Source: Rickettsia sp. (GTDB taxonomy: Bacteria; Pseudomonadota; Alphaproteobacteria; Rickettsiales; Rickettsiaceae). From it: 50,645 nt of DNA. The DNA lies in contig JADHZC010000005.1 in assembly GCA_015657545.1 (NCBI GenBank), positions 1-50,645 on the forward strand. The letters run 5' to 3'. Positions 18,044 to 27,844 of this stretch are shown here, in pieces; positions within the stretch are counted from its first letter, which is position 1; each line of letters begins with the position of its first letter. A program made the position numbers and the translations under genes. The notes below the pieces were generated by a model, which had not been told where the DNA came from, searched no databases, and worked only from the letters and a program-made list of their open reading frames with translations.

Positions 18044-18865
18044 TTATTTTCTTTTAGATAATATAAATTTGCTAGTAGATTTTTTTTTCCTAGTTTTTTT
18101 ACCTTTTGTTGATTTTCCCCAAGGAGTAACTGGATGTCTTCCACCAGAAGTTTTACCTTCTCCACCACCATGAGGATGATCCACAGGGTTCATAGCAACT
18201 CCTCTAACAGTCGGCCTAACACCTAACCATCTATTTCTACCAGCTTTGCCAAGTTTAATATTTTTCTTATCAGCATTAGAAACAACGCCTATAGTAGCGC
18301 GACATTTTAACAAAACTAACCTAACCTCACCAGAACCAAATTTTATTTGGGCATATCCTCCAGATTTTCCAACAATACTAGCAAAAGTTCCTGCAGAACG
18401 TACTAATTGTCCACCTTTACCAGGCCTTAATTCAATATTATGTATATTGGTACCTACAGGTATATTGGCAAGTTTTAAGGAATTTCCAACAGCAATTTCA
18501 GCACGATCACCAGAAATAACCTTATCATTAATCTTTAAATCATTTGGAGCTAAAATATAAGAAGAAACACCATCTTCGTATGTAATAAGAGCAATAAAAG
18601 AAGTTCTATTAGGATCATATTCTAATCTCTTTACCCTAGCTTCAATATCACATTTATCTCTTTTAAAGTCTATAATACGATATAAATTTTTATGCCCTCC
18701 ACCTTTATGCCAAGAAGTAATTCTACCAAAATTATTCCTACCAGCTGATTTATTCAACCCTTTACTTAGAACTTTTAGTGGCCTACCTTTCCACAAAGAA
18801 GATTTGGAAACCAAAATTGTATCTCTTTGAGCAGAAGTATTTGGTTTATATTTTTTCAGAAACAT
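18044..18865 (-). CDS. rplB: 50S ribosomal protein L2
   Basis: 273 residues, full length. It contains [18 protein letters not shown], the RNA-binding core and the highly conserved [19 protein letters not shown] near 222-240, including the His essential for peptidyl transfer. The C-terminus is a basic tail. It directly abuts rplW with no gap, so translational coupling is likely. Confidence 0.97.
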   Translation of the reverse strand: MFLKKYKPNTSAQRDTILVSKSSLWKGRPLKVLSKGLNKSAGRNNFGRITSWHKGGGHKNLYRIIDFKRDKCDIEARVKRLEYDPNRTSFIALITYEDGVSSYILAPNDLKINDKVISGDRAEIAVGNSLKLANIPVGTNIHNIELRPGKGGQLVRSAGTFASIVGKSGGYAQIKFGSGEVRLVLLKCRATIGVVSNADKKNIKLGKAGRNRWLGVRPTVRGVAMNPVDHPHGGGEGKTSGGRHPVTPWGKSTKGKKTRKKKSTSKFILSKRK

Positions 18866-19165
18866 CTATTTAACTCCATAATTAGAAAAATCTATTATAT
18901 TACCTCCTTCTAAAGTAACAAAAGCCTTTTTGAAACCTTTTGTAAAACCTTTTGTACCCTTAAATATTCTTTTTTTACCTTTTACATTTACAATTCGTAT
19001 TTTTTTAACCTTTACTGCAAATATATATTCAACAGAATCTTTTAATAATTTTTTCGTCGCATAATTCATTACTTTAAAAATATAAGTACCATATTGATTC
19101 AATATGGTATATTTTTCTGTAATAATTGGAGAAATTACTAAATCATATTTTTTATAATCTAACAT
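18866..19165 (-). CDS. rplW: 50S ribosomal protein L23
   Basis: 99 residues. The pattern ISPIITEKYTILNQYGTYIFKVMNYATKKLLKDSVE and VKKIRIVNVKGKKRIFKG fits L23, the exit-tunnel protein that docks trigger factor and SRP. The gene is 5 bp after rplD and abuts rplB. Confidence 0.95.
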   Translation of the reverse strand: MLDYKKYDLVISPIITEKYTILNQYGTYIFKVMNYATKKLLKDSVEYIFAVKVKKIRIVNVKGKKRIFKGTKGFTKGFKKAFVTLEGGNIIDFSNYGVK

Positions 19166-19170
19166 ATCAC

Positions 19171-19809
19171 TTAATAATTATAATTACTAGTAAAACGAAC
19201 ACAAAAAAAATTAAAAGAAGATTCTGAAAAAAATATATACTCATGTTTTAAAATATCTAAAATATTCATTCCAAAATAAGATAAAGTTTTAACATTTTTT
19301 AAAGATCTACAAGATAAAATCAAATTTTTATTCTTCATTTTATCGTCATAAACAAAACATATAGAAGAGTTAGAATAATTTTGCAAAAATTGTCTAATTT
19401 TAGAAGTTTTATAAGACTCAAAATCATAATTTTTAAAAATTTTTATCTTATCTTGAATATATTTATTTGAAATTAGCATTTGAATAGCTAATTTTTTAAT
19501 TTTTTTAGGCAAATTAGTAGCATGAGATCTTACCACTGGTCCATGAGAGACTCCTCCTCCTCTTAAAACAGGAGATCTAGAATTACCTTGTCGAGCATTT
19601 CCAGTTCCTTTTTGCCTAAAAGGCTTTTTAGTACTACCAGAAACCTCAGAAGAAGTTTTCACTTTATGATTACCAGTCATGTTCAAATTTGTCTGCCAAT
19701 CTAAATAACGTTTAATTAATTCAAATTTTGGCTTTATTCCAAATAAATTTTGCGAAACAGATAATTCATCTATTTTATTAAATTCAAGATTTAACAAATC
19801 AATTTTCAT
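19171..19809 (-). CDS. rplD: 50S ribosomal protein L4
   Basis: 212 residues. The central loop with TKKPFRQKGTGNARQGNSRSPVLRGGGVSHGP and the following helix identify L4, whose loop lines the nascent-chain tunnel. The C-terminal third is more diverged and Asn/Phe-rich, in keeping with the base composition. In E. coli L4 also represses the S10 operon; this is not testable here. It is 79 bp after rplC. Confidence 0.95.
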   Translation of the reverse strand: MKIDLLNLEFNKIDELSVSQNLFGIKPKFELIKRYLDWQTNLNMTGNHKVKTSSEVSGSTKKPFRQKGTGNARQGNSRSPVLRGGGVSHGPVVRSHATNLPKKIKKLAIQMLISNKYIQDKIKIFKNYDFESYKTSKIRQFLQNYSNSSICFVYDDKMKNKNLILSCRSLKNVKTLSYFGMNILDILKHEYIFFSESSFNFFCVRFTSNYNY

Positions 19810-19888
19810 ATAATCCTATATATTTTATATATAGCCCTTCTTTAAATATAAATAACAAAATCAATAATTACACTAATATCAAAAGCTA

Positions 19889-20539
19889 TTAAAAGTTTTT
19901 CTTAATAGCATCGGTTAAATAAACATATCCTCCTTTAGGCCCAGGAACACTTCCCTTTAGAATTAAGATATTTTCCTTTTCTCTTTTTCCTATAACCTGT
20001 AAATTTTGTACAGTAACAAATTTATTGCCTAAATGTCCAGCCATTTTTTTATTCTTAAAAACACGTCCAGGATCTTGACACCCTCCAGTAGAACCATGTG
20101 ACCTATGAGAAACAGAAACTCCATGAGTTGCTTCTAAACCTTTAAAATTATGTCTTTTCATACCACCAGCAAATCCCTTTCCTATAGATTTAGACCTTAC
20201 ATCTACAAATTGACCATCTAAAAAATACTCACATTTTAAACTATCTCCCAATTTGGGCAAAGAATCTTCTGAAGCCTTAAATTCTTTTAATTTATTTCTA
20301 AACTCTATATTCGACTTTTTAAAAAAACCTTCTAGAGGTTTTTTACTTTTTTTATTATTCTTTTTTTTAGAGTATCCAATAAAAATTTTAGAAAAACCAA
20401 GATGGTTTGGACAAGATTTTATATCCACAACAACACAATCTTCAATTTTCAAAAAAGTTACCCCTATCATATTAGTAGAATCATTAAGATAAGAAGTCAT
20501 TCCTATTTTTTTAGCAACAACACCAGAACGAATTTTCAT
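19889..20539 (-). CDS. rplC: 50S ribosomal protein L3
   Basis: 216 residues. The N-terminal GVVAKKIGMTSYL and the conserved block SIGKGFAGGMKRHNFKGLEATHGVSVSHRSHGSTGGCQDPGRVFK are diagnostic, with the loop reaching towards the peptidyl transferase centre. The end LKGSVPGPKGGYVYL is typical. It is 33 bp after rpsJ. Confidence 0.96.
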   Translation of the reverse strand: MKIRSGVVAKKIGMTSYLNDSTNMIGVTFLKIEDCVVVDIKSCPNHLGFSKIFIGYSKKKNNKKSKKPLEGFFKKSNIEFRNKLKEFKASEDSLPKLGDSLKCEYFLDGQFVDVRSKSIGKGFAGGMKRHNFKGLEATHGVSVSHRSHGSTGGCQDPGRVFKNKKMAGHLGNKFVTVQNLQVIGKREKENILILKGSVPGPKGGYVYLTDAIKKNF

Positions 20540-20572
20540 AAAACCAAAACAAAATAATATTTTTTATTAAAA

Positions 20573-20893
20573 TTATGAACCCACAAGTTGAATTTCAACA
20601 TCAACCCCAGCAGATAAATCTATTTTTTTTAATTCTTCAACGGTTTGAGAGGTAGGATAGTTAATTATAATTAATCTATATTGGGTTCTAATCTCAAATT
20701 GCTCTCTAGATTTTTTATTCACATGAGGAGATCTGTTAACAGTAAATCTCTCAATATTTCTTGGCAAAGGGATAGGACCACTAAAACTAACACCCGTTCT
20801 CTTAACTGCAAATACTATATCTCTAGTTGCCCTTTCTAAAGATCTATGATCAAAAGATTTTAATTTTATCTTTATTCTCTGATTATGAGCCAT
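20573..20893 (-). CDS. rpsJ: 30S ribosomal protein S10
   Basis: 106 residues. [58 protein letters not shown] and the [12 protein letters not shown] end are diagnostic. S10 lies in the 30S head and doubles as NusE in antitermination. It follows tuf after 91 bp, and may share its transcript. Confidence 0.97.
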   Translation of the reverse strand: MAHNQRIKIKLKSFDHRSLERATRDIVFAVKRTGVSFSGPIPLPRNIERFTVNRSPHVNKKSREQFEIRTQYRLIIINYPTSQTVEELKKIDLSAGVDVEIQLVGS

Positions 20894-20984
20894 TCTATAA
20901 ATTTGTCCTGAATATAATATTGATTAAATTAAGCAAAGAAAGCATATAACACCATAATAAATATCAAAATTTTATAACTCTATT

Positions 20985-22163
20985 TTATTTAATAATTTTA
21001 GATACTATACCAGCACCAACAGTTCTTCCACCCTCTCTCACAGCAAACCGTAAACCCTCTTCCATAGCTATAGGAGAAATTAATTTTACAAAAATTTTAG
21101 TATTATCTCCAGGCAAAACCATTTTAATGTCTTCAGGAAGTGAAATTTCACCAGTAACGTCAGTTGTACGAAAATAAAATTGAGGCCTGTAATTAGTAAA
21201 GAAAGCTGTATGTCTTCCCCCCTCCTCTTTTAACAAAACATATATTTCTGCTTCAAATTCAGTATGAGGTGTTATGCTACCTGGCTTAGCCAAAACTTGT
21301 CCTCTAATTACATCTTCTCTTTTTATACCTCTAAGCAAAAGCCCAGCATTATCACCAGCTCTTCCTTCATCTAGAAGTTTTCTAAACATTTCAATTCCAG
21401 TACAAGTAGTTTTAATAGTATCTTTAAGTCCAACTATTTCTATTTCTTCCCCTAATTTTACCTTTCCTCTTTCGATTCTACCAGTAACAACAGTACCTCT
21501 TCCAGAAATAGAAAACACATCTTCAACTGGCATAATAAAAGATTTATCTTCATCCCTTTTAGGTTGAGGAATATATTCATCAACAGACTTCATAAGCTCA
21601 TGAATAGGCTCATCTCCTTTACCTTCTAAGACATTAAGAGCAGACCCTTTTATAATCGGTATATCATCTCCTGGAAATTCATATTTAGAAAGAAGTTCAC
21701 GAATTTCCATTTCTACTATCTCTAATAATTCTGGATCGTCAACTTGATCTACTTTATTTAGAAAAACAACAATAGCAGGAACTCCAACTTGTTTAGCAAG
21801 TAAAATATGTTCCCTAGTTTGAGGCATAGGACCATCAGAAGCTGAAACAACAAGAATAGCACCATCCATTTGAGCAGCACCAGTTATCATATTTTTAATA
21901 TAATCAGCATGTCCAGGACAATCTACATGGGCATAATGTCTATTTTCAGTTTCATATTGCACATGAGCTGTAGAAATTGTGATTCCTCTAGCCTTTTCTT
22001 CTGGAGCACTATCTATTTCATCATATTTTTTTATTTGAGCCCCTCCAGATTTAGCAAGAACATTAGTAATTGCAGCTGTTAACGATGTTTTACCATGATC
22101 TACATGACCTATAGTGCCTATATTACAATGAGGCTTTTTTCTTTCAAATTTTTGTTTAGCCAT
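20985..22163 (-). CDS. tuf: Translation elongation factor Tu
   Basis: 392 residues, a complete EF-Tu that delivers aminoacyl-tRNA to the ribosome using GTP. The G domain shows GHVDHGKT (19-26), [18 protein letters not shown] and SAL. Domains 2 and 3 follow, ending [13 protein letters not shown]. It heads the ribosomal operon directly ahead of rpsJ, an arrangement known from Rickettsiales, where fusA lies elsewhere. Codon use is more conserved and less AT-extreme than in the non-ribosomal genes, as expected for high expression. Confidence 0.98.
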   Translation of the reverse strand: MAKQKFERKKPHCNIGTIGHVDHGKTSLTAAITNVLAKSGGAQIKKYDEIDSAPEEKARGITISTAHVQYETENRHYAHVDCPGHADYIKNMITGAAQMDGAILVVSASDGPMPQTREHILLAKQVGVPAIVVFLNKVDQVDDPELLEIVEMEIRELLSKYEFPGDDIPIIKGSALNVLEGKGDEPIHELMKSVDEYIPQPKRDEDKSFIMPVEDVFSISGRGTVVTGRIERGKVKLGEEIEIVGLKDTIKTTCTGIEMFRKLLDEGRAGDNAGLLLRGIKREDVIRGQVLAKPGSITPHTEFEAEIYVLLKEEGGRHTAFFTNYRPQFYFRTTDVTGEISLPEDIKMVLPGDNTKIFVKLISPIAMEEGLRFAVREGGRTVGAGIVSKIIK

Positions 22164-22527
22164 AACAAATTACAAAATAAAAAAATAATCAATAAAATAA
22201 TTACTAATTAGATATCAATCATTTTCAGAATCAATTTAAAGAATCTAAAAATAGTAAAATTCTAATTTTTTGATAGGAGCAATATTTAATATTTGAATAA
22301 TAAAAAACATAAGAACATTATTACTATCCGCACAAGCGCTCGTAGGAGATCTTAAACATTTAAGAAAAAAATGTCAATTGATTTCTAGAAAAATTTTAAC
22401 AACAAAATTTTAGATGAATAAATAAAATTTAAATATCATGTATATTATTTATAAATACTAAAAATTTTACTATATAATTAATAATAAATCGCTTTGAATT
22501 AACAGAAATAATATATATTTGTAATTT
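22164..22527. other. Leader and intergenic region upstream of tuf
   Basis: No gene is seen. Most of it is A/T-rich, but 22327-22364 is a less AT-rich island with short self-complementary stretches: CGC and GCG around a TTGT loop on the minus strand, and CTTAAA/TTTAAG beside it. It would lie about 165 nt upstream of the tuf start in a long leader, so it may be a folded 5' element or a gene scrap. I could not place a convincing promoter. Confidence 0.3.
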
Positions 22528-22983
22528 TCAATACCCTGTAGAACCAAATCCTCCAGCCCCTCTATTAGTATCACTAATATCATTACTTAATTTTAATTGA
22601 AATTTTTCGCATTTAGCAAGTAGAAACTGGGCCACTCTCATCGAAGGTGTAATTATAAAGTCTAATTTGCTTAAATTAATTAACATAATATGCACTTCTC
22701 CTCTATAATCGGAATCTATAGTTCCAGGAGAATTTAAAACCGTTATTCCATGCTTTAAAGCCATGCCAGATCTTGGTCTAATTTGAACTTCAAAACCTTC
22801 TTTTATTACAAAAACCAAACCAGTAGGACAAAGGAAACGTTCTCCAGCTTTCAAAAGAAAATCTTCTTTCAAAGCAGCTCTTATATCCATACAAGCGCTT
22901 CCAAAAGTTGCATAACTAGGCATTTCTATATTTTGAGCATGAGGTAAAGTTTTGATAATCAATTCATTACAATGATTTTCCAT
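22528..22983 (-). CDS. dut: Deoxyuridine 5'-triphosphate nucleotidohydrolase (dUTPase)
   Basis: 151 residues, a normal trimeric dUTPase that hydrolyses dUTP to dUMP and pyrophosphate, keeping uracil out of DNA and feeding dTMP synthesis. All five motifs are present: MDIRAAL (1), RPRSGMALKHGI (2), GTIDSDYRGEV (3), MRVAQFLLA (4) and RGAGGFGSTGY (5). The start codon lies only 14 nt after the CCA end of a tRNA-Asp gene on the same strand. There is no Shine-Dalgarno sequence in those 14 nt, so the mRNA may be released by tRNA 3'-end processing. Confidence 0.97.
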   Translation of the reverse strand: MENHCNELIIKTLPHAQNIEMPSYATFGSACMDIRAALKEDFLLKAGERFLCPTGLVFVIKEGFEVQIRPRSGMALKHGITVLNSPGTIDSDYRGEVHIMLINLSKLDFIITPSMRVAQFLLAKCEKFQLKLSNDISDTNRGAGGFGSTGY

Positions 22984-22997
22984 AAATTTATAAAAAT

Positions 22998-23075
22998 TGG
23001 CGGGGACGACGGGGCTCGAACCCGCGATCTTCTGCGTGACAGGCAGACGCTTTAACCAAACTAAGCCACGCCCCC
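22998..23075 (-). tRNA. tRNA-Asp (GUC), CCA encoded
   Basis: Read on the minus strand, a cloverleaf forms. The acceptor GGGGGCG pairs with CGTCCCC (one G-U), the D-arm starts GTGGCTTAG, the anticodon stem TCTGC/GCAGA carries loop CTGTCAC with anticodon GTC, and the T-arm holds GGGTTCGAGCCCC. A G discriminator and an encoded CCA follow (22998-23000). GTC with G73 fits Asp. It is much more GC-rich than its surroundings. It is the only tRNA I found in the window. Confidence 0.96.
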
Positions 23076-23089
23076 AAAATTACTAAAAT

Positions 23090-23117
23090 ACTATATTAAT
23101 AAAAATATATAAAACAA
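23090..23117 (-). promoter_or_regulatory. Putative promoter of tRNA-Asp and dut
   Basis: On the minus strand TTGTTT (23112-23117) is followed after 16 bp by TATAGT (23090-23095). The -10 box ends 14 bp before the tRNA 5' end, which would give a leader of only a few nucleotides. The match is moderate (-35 four of six, -10 five of six). Confidence 0.45.
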
Positions 23118-23287
23118 TATATTTTCTAATTTTTAAGATTAAATGAAGTAATTCTTATACTTCTTATTAAATTTGTATCAGTAAAACCCTTTATATCAAA
23201 ATTTTATGGGTAAATCAATATGTAGTAAAACTGCATTTTTGCTAATATAAAAGATTCATAATAATATAAATAATTAGATAAACAATA

Positions 23288-25270
23288 TTAACTCAAATCT
23301 AGCAAATATTGTTGCAAATGAACAATTTCATCTCTTACTTTAACAGCTTTTTCAAAATTTAAACTATCTGCATGTTTTTTCATTTGTTTTTGCAATTTAA
23401 CAACATATTTCTTAATATCTGCAACATTATTCAATTCAAAGTTAATTTTTGTATTTTTAGCAATTAATTGAGTTTTATCTAAATCTTCAAGAAGCAATAT
23501 TCTACTCTTGATTGTTTGAGGAGTAATATTATGTTTCAAATTATATTTTTCCTGTATCTTTCTTCTATAATTTGTAATTTCAAGAGCTTTGCTGATAGAA
23601 TTAGTAATTCTATCAGCATATAATATTACCCTTCCATTAACATTTCTAGCAGCCCTTCCTATAGTTTGAATTAAAGAAACTTCAGATCTTAAAAAACCCT
23701 CCTTATCAGCATCTAGAATAGCAACCAAACTACATTCAGGAATATCTAATCCCTCTCTTAATAAATTAACCCCAACAATAATATCTATAGATCCCTCTCT
23801 CAAATCTTTTATAATTTGAGTACGCTCCAAAGTTTTGACTGCAGAATGCAAATATTGCACTTTGTAATCTAAATTTTGTAAAAAATTAGTTACATCTTCA
23901 GCATTTTTTTTTGTTAAAGTTGTAACTAAAGCTCTATCTCCTTTTGCTATAACTTGCTTTAACTCATCTAATAAATCCTCTATTTGATTTATAGATGGTT
24001 TAATAACAGATTTTGGTTCAAGTAATCCTGTAGGTCTTACTATTAGTTCAGCAATATGAGATTTAGACTCATTAATTTCAAATTCTCCTGGAGTAGCAGA
24101 AACAAATATAGTTTGGCCTCTCTGTTCGAGCCATTCTTCAAATTTCAATGGCCTATTATCAAGTGCAGCAGGCAATCTAAATCCATTTTCAACAAGAGAT
24201 TCTTTTCTAGATCTATCTCCATTATACATAGCTCTAATTTGAGGTATTAATACATGAGATTCATCTACAAATAATAAAGAATCACTAGGCATATATGAAA
24301 AAAGAGTAGGAGGAGGTTCTCCTGGTTTTTTACCATTAAAAAATCTAGAATAATTTTCTATTCCTTTACAGCTACCAGTTGTTTTAATCATTTCTATATC
24401 ATAATTTACTCTCTGTAACAATCTATCTTTTTCTAAGAATTTATTATTTTTATCTAAATAAGCAACATATTCATCTAATTCCAATTGAATATTTTCAATT
24501 GCTTGATCAATGATAGATTTCGGCATAACAAAATGAGAATTAGCATAAATAACCGCAGTATGCAATTTTGAAAATTTTTCTCCTGTTAAAGGATCAAATT
24601 CAAAAATATTTTCTATATGATTATCAAAAAACTCTATTCTCCAAGCTCTTAGAGAATAATGAGAAGGAAATATATCAACATTATTACCCCTCACTCTAAA
24701 GCATCCCCTCTCAAAAGCAAAATCATTCCTTTTATACTGAAGCTCTATAAGTTTAGCAAATAAATCTTTTCTACGAAAATTATCTCCAACTTTCAAATTA
24801 AAAACCATATCATAATAAATGTCAGGGGATCCTAATCCATAAATACAAGACACAGATGAAACAACAACAACATCCCTGCGTTCAAGTAAAGACCTTGTAG
24901 CAGAATGCCTCATTAAATCAATTTGTTCATTAATTAGAGCATCTTTTTCAATATATGTATCAGTTTTTGCAATATACGCCTCTGGTTGATAATAATCATA
25001 ATATGAAACAAAATACTCAACTGCATTATCAGGCAAAATTTCTTTAATTTCATAATAAATTTGAGAAGCTAATGTTTTATTATGAACCATAATTAAAGAT
25101 GGTCTATTCACTGTTGAAATAATATTTGCCATAGTAAAAGTTTTACCAGATCCAGTAACTCCCCTAATTAATTGAGATTTGTTATTTTTACTTAAAGAAT
25201 CTACTATACAAGATATAGCAGAGGGCTGATCACCACTTGGTGTATAATCAGATTTTATACAAAAATTCAT
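23288..25270 (-). CDS. uvrB: Excinuclease ABC subunit B
   Basis: 660 residues, the usual UvrB length. UvrB is the damage-verifying helicase of nucleotide excision repair, working with UvrA and UvrC. Visible are Walker A GVTGSGKT (37-44), the beta-hairpin region [25 protein letters not shown] near 85-110, the Walker B-like FVDESHV, helicase motifs [16 protein letters not shown] and [23 protein letters not shown], and the C-terminal UVR coiled coil that binds UvrC. uvrA and uvrC are not in the window. Confidence 0.97.
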   Translation of the reverse strand: MNFCIKSDYTPSGDQPSAISCIVDSLSKNNKSQLIRGVTGSGKTFTMANIISTVNRPSLIMVHNKTLASQIYYEIKEILPDNAVEYFVSYYDYYQPEAYIAKTDTYIEKDALINEQIDLMRHSATRSLLERRDVVVVSSVSCIYGLGSPDIYYDMVFNLKVGDNFRRKDLFAKLIELQYKRNDFAFERGCFRVRGNNVDIFPSHYSLRAWRIEFFDNHIENIFEFDPLTGEKFSKLHTAVIYANSHFVMPKSIIDQAIENIQLELDEYVAYLDKNNKFLEKDRLLQRVNYDIEMIKTTGSCKGIENYSRFFNGKKPGEPPPTLFSYMPSDSLLFVDESHVLIPQIRAMYNGDRSRKESLVENGFRLPAALDNRPLKFEEWLEQRGQTIFVSATPGEFEINESKSHIAELIVRPTGLLEPKSVIKPSINQIEDLLDELKQVIAKGDRALVTTLTKKNAEDVTNFLQNLDYKVQYLHSAVKTLERTQIIKDLREGSIDIIVGVNLLREGLDIPECSLVAILDADKEGFLRSEVSLIQTIGRAARNVNGRVILYADRITNSISKALEITNYRRKIQEKYNLKHNITPQTIKSRILLLEDLDKTQLIAKNTKINFELNNVADIKKYVVKLQKQMKKHADSLNFEKAVKVRDEIVHLQQYLLDLS

Positions 25271-25370
25271 AAAAATTTTTCTTAAAAATGATAAACAAAA
25301 TCACATTTCAAATATATAATTAATTTATTAAAATTATAAAATTAAATTATAAATATTAATAATATTATAG

Positions 25371-26096
25371 CTATTTTTTGCCTAAGATAACAGTATTTTG
25401 ATATTGATAAAATGGTGTTAAAGAATATTTATACAAATAATGAAGAGCAAAAAGATTTTGATGTTTTAATCTTAACAAGTCCAAAGAATTAAATATCAAA
25501 TAATTAGAAAGATAAATTTTCAAAGGATTAAAAAAAATATGACCAATAACAGAAAATATATCTCTACTATAGACCCCTCCTATTAAAGGTAAAATAATAT
25601 ATTCTCCTTTAGGGTACCCATAAAATTCTAGAGTATCTCCAAAAGTTTGAGGTTGAGGTTTAATATCAAATAAAGATGCCACATCAAAAATACCAAAGAT
25701 ACCCAAAGTACTATTAATAGCAAATCTCCAAAAGCTACAAAGGCTAGCTTCAATTTTTTTTTGAGCTATATTATTAACAAAAAAATAAGGAGTATTAATA
25801 TTATCTAAAAAATCATTTAATCTTTCTTTAAAATATGAAGAAGCACTAACCTCATATATAAAACTTGCAGGTAAAAAAATTTTTTTATCGAAAAACATAT
25901 TAAAAAGAAACATAGAGTAATTCCATTTTAATAATCCCTGCTCTGTGATTTGATTATATTTTTCTTTAGAAGAAGAGAAATATTCCTCAAAGAAAGTATT
26001 TTGTTTTTCTTTCTCTGACTCATTACTATCTTTTCCTAGAGATATAAAGGGAAATATCAAAAAACAAAAAGCTACTAAAAATTTTATCCCTGTCAA
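25371..26096 (-). CDS. mlaA: MlaA (VacJ)-family outer-membrane lipid asymmetry protein
   Basis: 241 residues. In the family MlaA removes misplaced phospholipids from the outer leaflet and passes them to MlaC. The N-terminus is a signal peptide (about 1-20). The core shows the MlaA pattern: FNMFFDKKIFLPAS, TPYFFVNNIAQKK, FWRFAINSTLGIFGIFDVA, FGDTLEFYGYPKGEYIILPLIGG and SRDIFSV. No lipobox Cys follows the signal peptide, so a lipid anchor is not evident. It lies 48 bp after a TPR-methyltransferase gene on the same strand. Confidence 0.85.
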   Translation of the reverse strand: MTGIKFLVAFCFLIFPFISLGKDSNESEKEKQNTFFEEYFSSSKEKYNQITEQGLLKWNYSMFLFNMFFDKKIFLPASFIYEVSASSYFKERLNDFLDNINTPYFFVNNIAQKKIEASLCSFWRFAINSTLGIFGIFDVASLFDIKPQPQTFGDTLEFYGYPKGEYIILPLIGGVYSRDIFSVIGHIFFNPLKIYLSNYLIFNSLDLLRLKHQNLFALHYLYKYSLTPFYQYQNTVILGKK

Positions 26097-26144
26097 CGAA
26101 TAATAACCTTTATATAATTTCCATTAAGACTAGATTATATCTTT

Positions 26145-27218
26145 TTAAGAAATATTTTGCAAAATAAACATAGAAAAATAAGAAAATTTTTCTTTTTTAT
26201 CTTTTTTATAATTACATTGAATAATAGTTTTTAACTGATATTTAACAATTAATTCTTTTATATATGACTCTTGATAAGAAAATTGAAATTTAGAAATATC
26301 AAATTTAGATTTTTGACTTTCATCTTGAAACAAATGAACAAGAAAAATAAAATAACCATTCTTTTTTAAAGAAGCTTTAATAAAAAAAAATATATTATCT
26401 AATTCTCTAAAAACACCAAATATTTGTGATGAAAAAATTATTTCATATTGACTGTTTTTCTTCTGAAAAAAATCTTTAAAAGAAGCAAATAAATAGTTAT
26501 TATTATATATTTCTAATAATGAACTAATATTATGCATTTGAGAAGATAGTTCCATTCCATCAAGAATTACCTGATCTGAAAATTTTTCTTTGATTTTTTT
26601 TCCAAGAAATCCATTTCCATTAAAAATTTCTAATATAGGTAAAATTTTTCCTTGTACCAACTTAGGAGCATTCTTATTTAAATCTTTTTCATCAATATTT
26701 CTATCTACAAAATATTCAAATATAAAATCAAAAAAATTTGTTAAAAAAAATTCTTCTATAACATTTTTATACAAAATAGAATTATGATAATATCTGCTAG
26801 TTAAATTCCTATATTGTTTGAGGATTGCTTCTGAAATGGCATCCATCTTTAAATGATGATCAAAAAATTCTATTAAATCTGTATTTTGTGAAATATAAGC
26901 AGCATTTTTACTTTTTTCTATCTTTTGATCATCAAATAAGAGTAAATAGCTCCATGTCAACCAGTAATTAGCTTCTTTATTTCCTTTAGAGAAAAACATA
27001 TCAATAATTTTGAATCTTAATATAGCATCTTTTATATTGCCATTTTTTAAATGATATATGCCTAAAAAAATATTAGTCTTGAGAAAATTATTGAGTTTTA
27101 TTTTGGCTTTATACAAAAAAAACAAAAAATTTCTAACAAAGTTAATAAAATATTTAGGAAAATTCACTAAATATTCATAAATTTTTATAAAAAGATTTTT
27201 TATCCTAACAAAAACCAT
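26145..27218 (-). CDS. TPR-linked class I SAM-dependent methyltransferase-like protein
   Basis: 357 residues. The basic, hydrophobic N-terminus (1-50) is followed by a TPR-like helix region (about 50-105, GIYHLKNGNIKDAILRF). From about 190 there is a methyltransferase domain: motif I LPILEIFNGNGFLGKKI, an acidic residue in DGMELS, a beta-4-like YEIIFSSQIFGVF and a C-terminal FQFSYQESYIKELI, which parallels the RYxHSxxY end of TPR-methyltransferases. Motif I is altered from the usual GCGTG, so activity is uncertain. The target is unknown. It is probably co-transcribed with mlaA. Confidence 0.6.
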   Translation of the reverse strand: MVFVRIKNLFIKIYEYLVNFPKYFINFVRNFLFFLYKAKIKLNNFLKTNIFLGIYHLKNGNIKDAILRFKIIDMFFSKGNKEANYWLTWSYLLLFDDQKIEKSKNAAYISQNTDLIEFFDHHLKMDAISEAILKQYRNLTSRYYHNSILYKNVIEEFFLTNFFDFIFEYFVDRNIDEKDLNKNAPKLVQGKILPILEIFNGNGFLGKKIKEKFSDQVILDGMELSSQMHNISSLLEIYNNNYLFASFKDFFQKKNSQYEIIFSSQIFGVFRELDNIFFFIKASLKKNGYFIFLVHLFQDESQKSKFDISKFQFSYQESYIKELIVKYQLKTIIQCNYKKDKKEKFSYFSMFILQNIS

Positions 27219-27242
27219 ATTTCACATAAAAAATAAATTAGA

Positions 27243-27275
27243 TGTTTGATTAAATTTATAAAAATTAATCAAACA
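27243..27275. repeat. 11-bp perfect inverted repeat
   Basis: TGTTTGATTAA (27243-27253) and its exact complement TTAATCAAACA (27265-27275) are separated by 11 A/T bases. It lies 25-57 bp upstream of the methyltransferase start and at the 3' end of a possible 39-codon frame on the minus strand. It could be an operator or a hairpin in the leader; no T-run directly follows. Confidence 0.5.
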
Positions 27276-27388
27276 AATATCCAGAATAAAGAAACTTTGA
27301 TATAAATTAATGTATATTTTCTAAAAATAAGTGGCATATGAGCAATAAATAATTTCTCACAGAAACAAGAATAATTTTTATCCCTCAT
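27269..27388 (-). CDS. Possible small hydrophobic protein
   Basis: A 39-residue frame starts at ATG (27386-27388) and ends at TGA (27269-27271). The C-terminal half is hydrophobic and aromatic (LIFRKYTLIYIKVSLFWIFV), resembling one membrane helix. A weak purine-rich stretch precedes the start. No family is recognised, and its stop lies inside the inverted repeat at 27243-27275. It may equally be a gene scrap, since such frames arise by chance. Confidence 0.2.
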   Translation of the reverse strand: MRDKNYSCFCEKLFIAHMPLIFRKYTLIYIKVSLFWIFV

Positions 27389-27844
27389 CTTTTTATATAT
27401 ATTCTCTCTTTGAGATAAATATTTTTAATTCTCTAAAAAGGTAAAAATTCAATCTTATGGAATTTTCTAATAGATCATATCATTAAAATAAAATTTTTAT
27501 TGATAAAAATCTACTTTAAGATCATTCTTTTAATTTATGAGAAAAAATTGTAAGACTAAATTTTTCCTACTTCAATTTTCATTTTCACTATAACTCAATA
27601 CTCATGTAAAGTTTTTATATTGAAAAAATTTACGTAATAAATGTTACTTAGCACTGAAAATATATAGCTTAATCTTAATATTAATTTAAGGATAATTTTT
27701 CAGATTTTTTTACTTTTTTAAATAAAATACCTCTTTTTTTCAAATTTTTTTGATATAGCTATAATTTCATAATTAATTCTTGATTAATTAGTATCTGAAA
27801 ATTTGACTTTAGATTATGACTAATAAAATTGAGATAAAAAATTA
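27389..27844. other. Intergenic region between the methyltransferase leader and dusB
   Basis: Extremely A/T-rich, with no RNA gene and no recognisable protein remnant. Long T-runs occur around 27690-27750 but without a strong GC stem, so I do not call a terminator. Confidence 0.3.

Noticed and set aside
22341..22364. tRNA fragment suggested by a CGCTCGTAGG stretch
   Set aside because: There is no acceptor, anticodon or T-arm pairing nearby.
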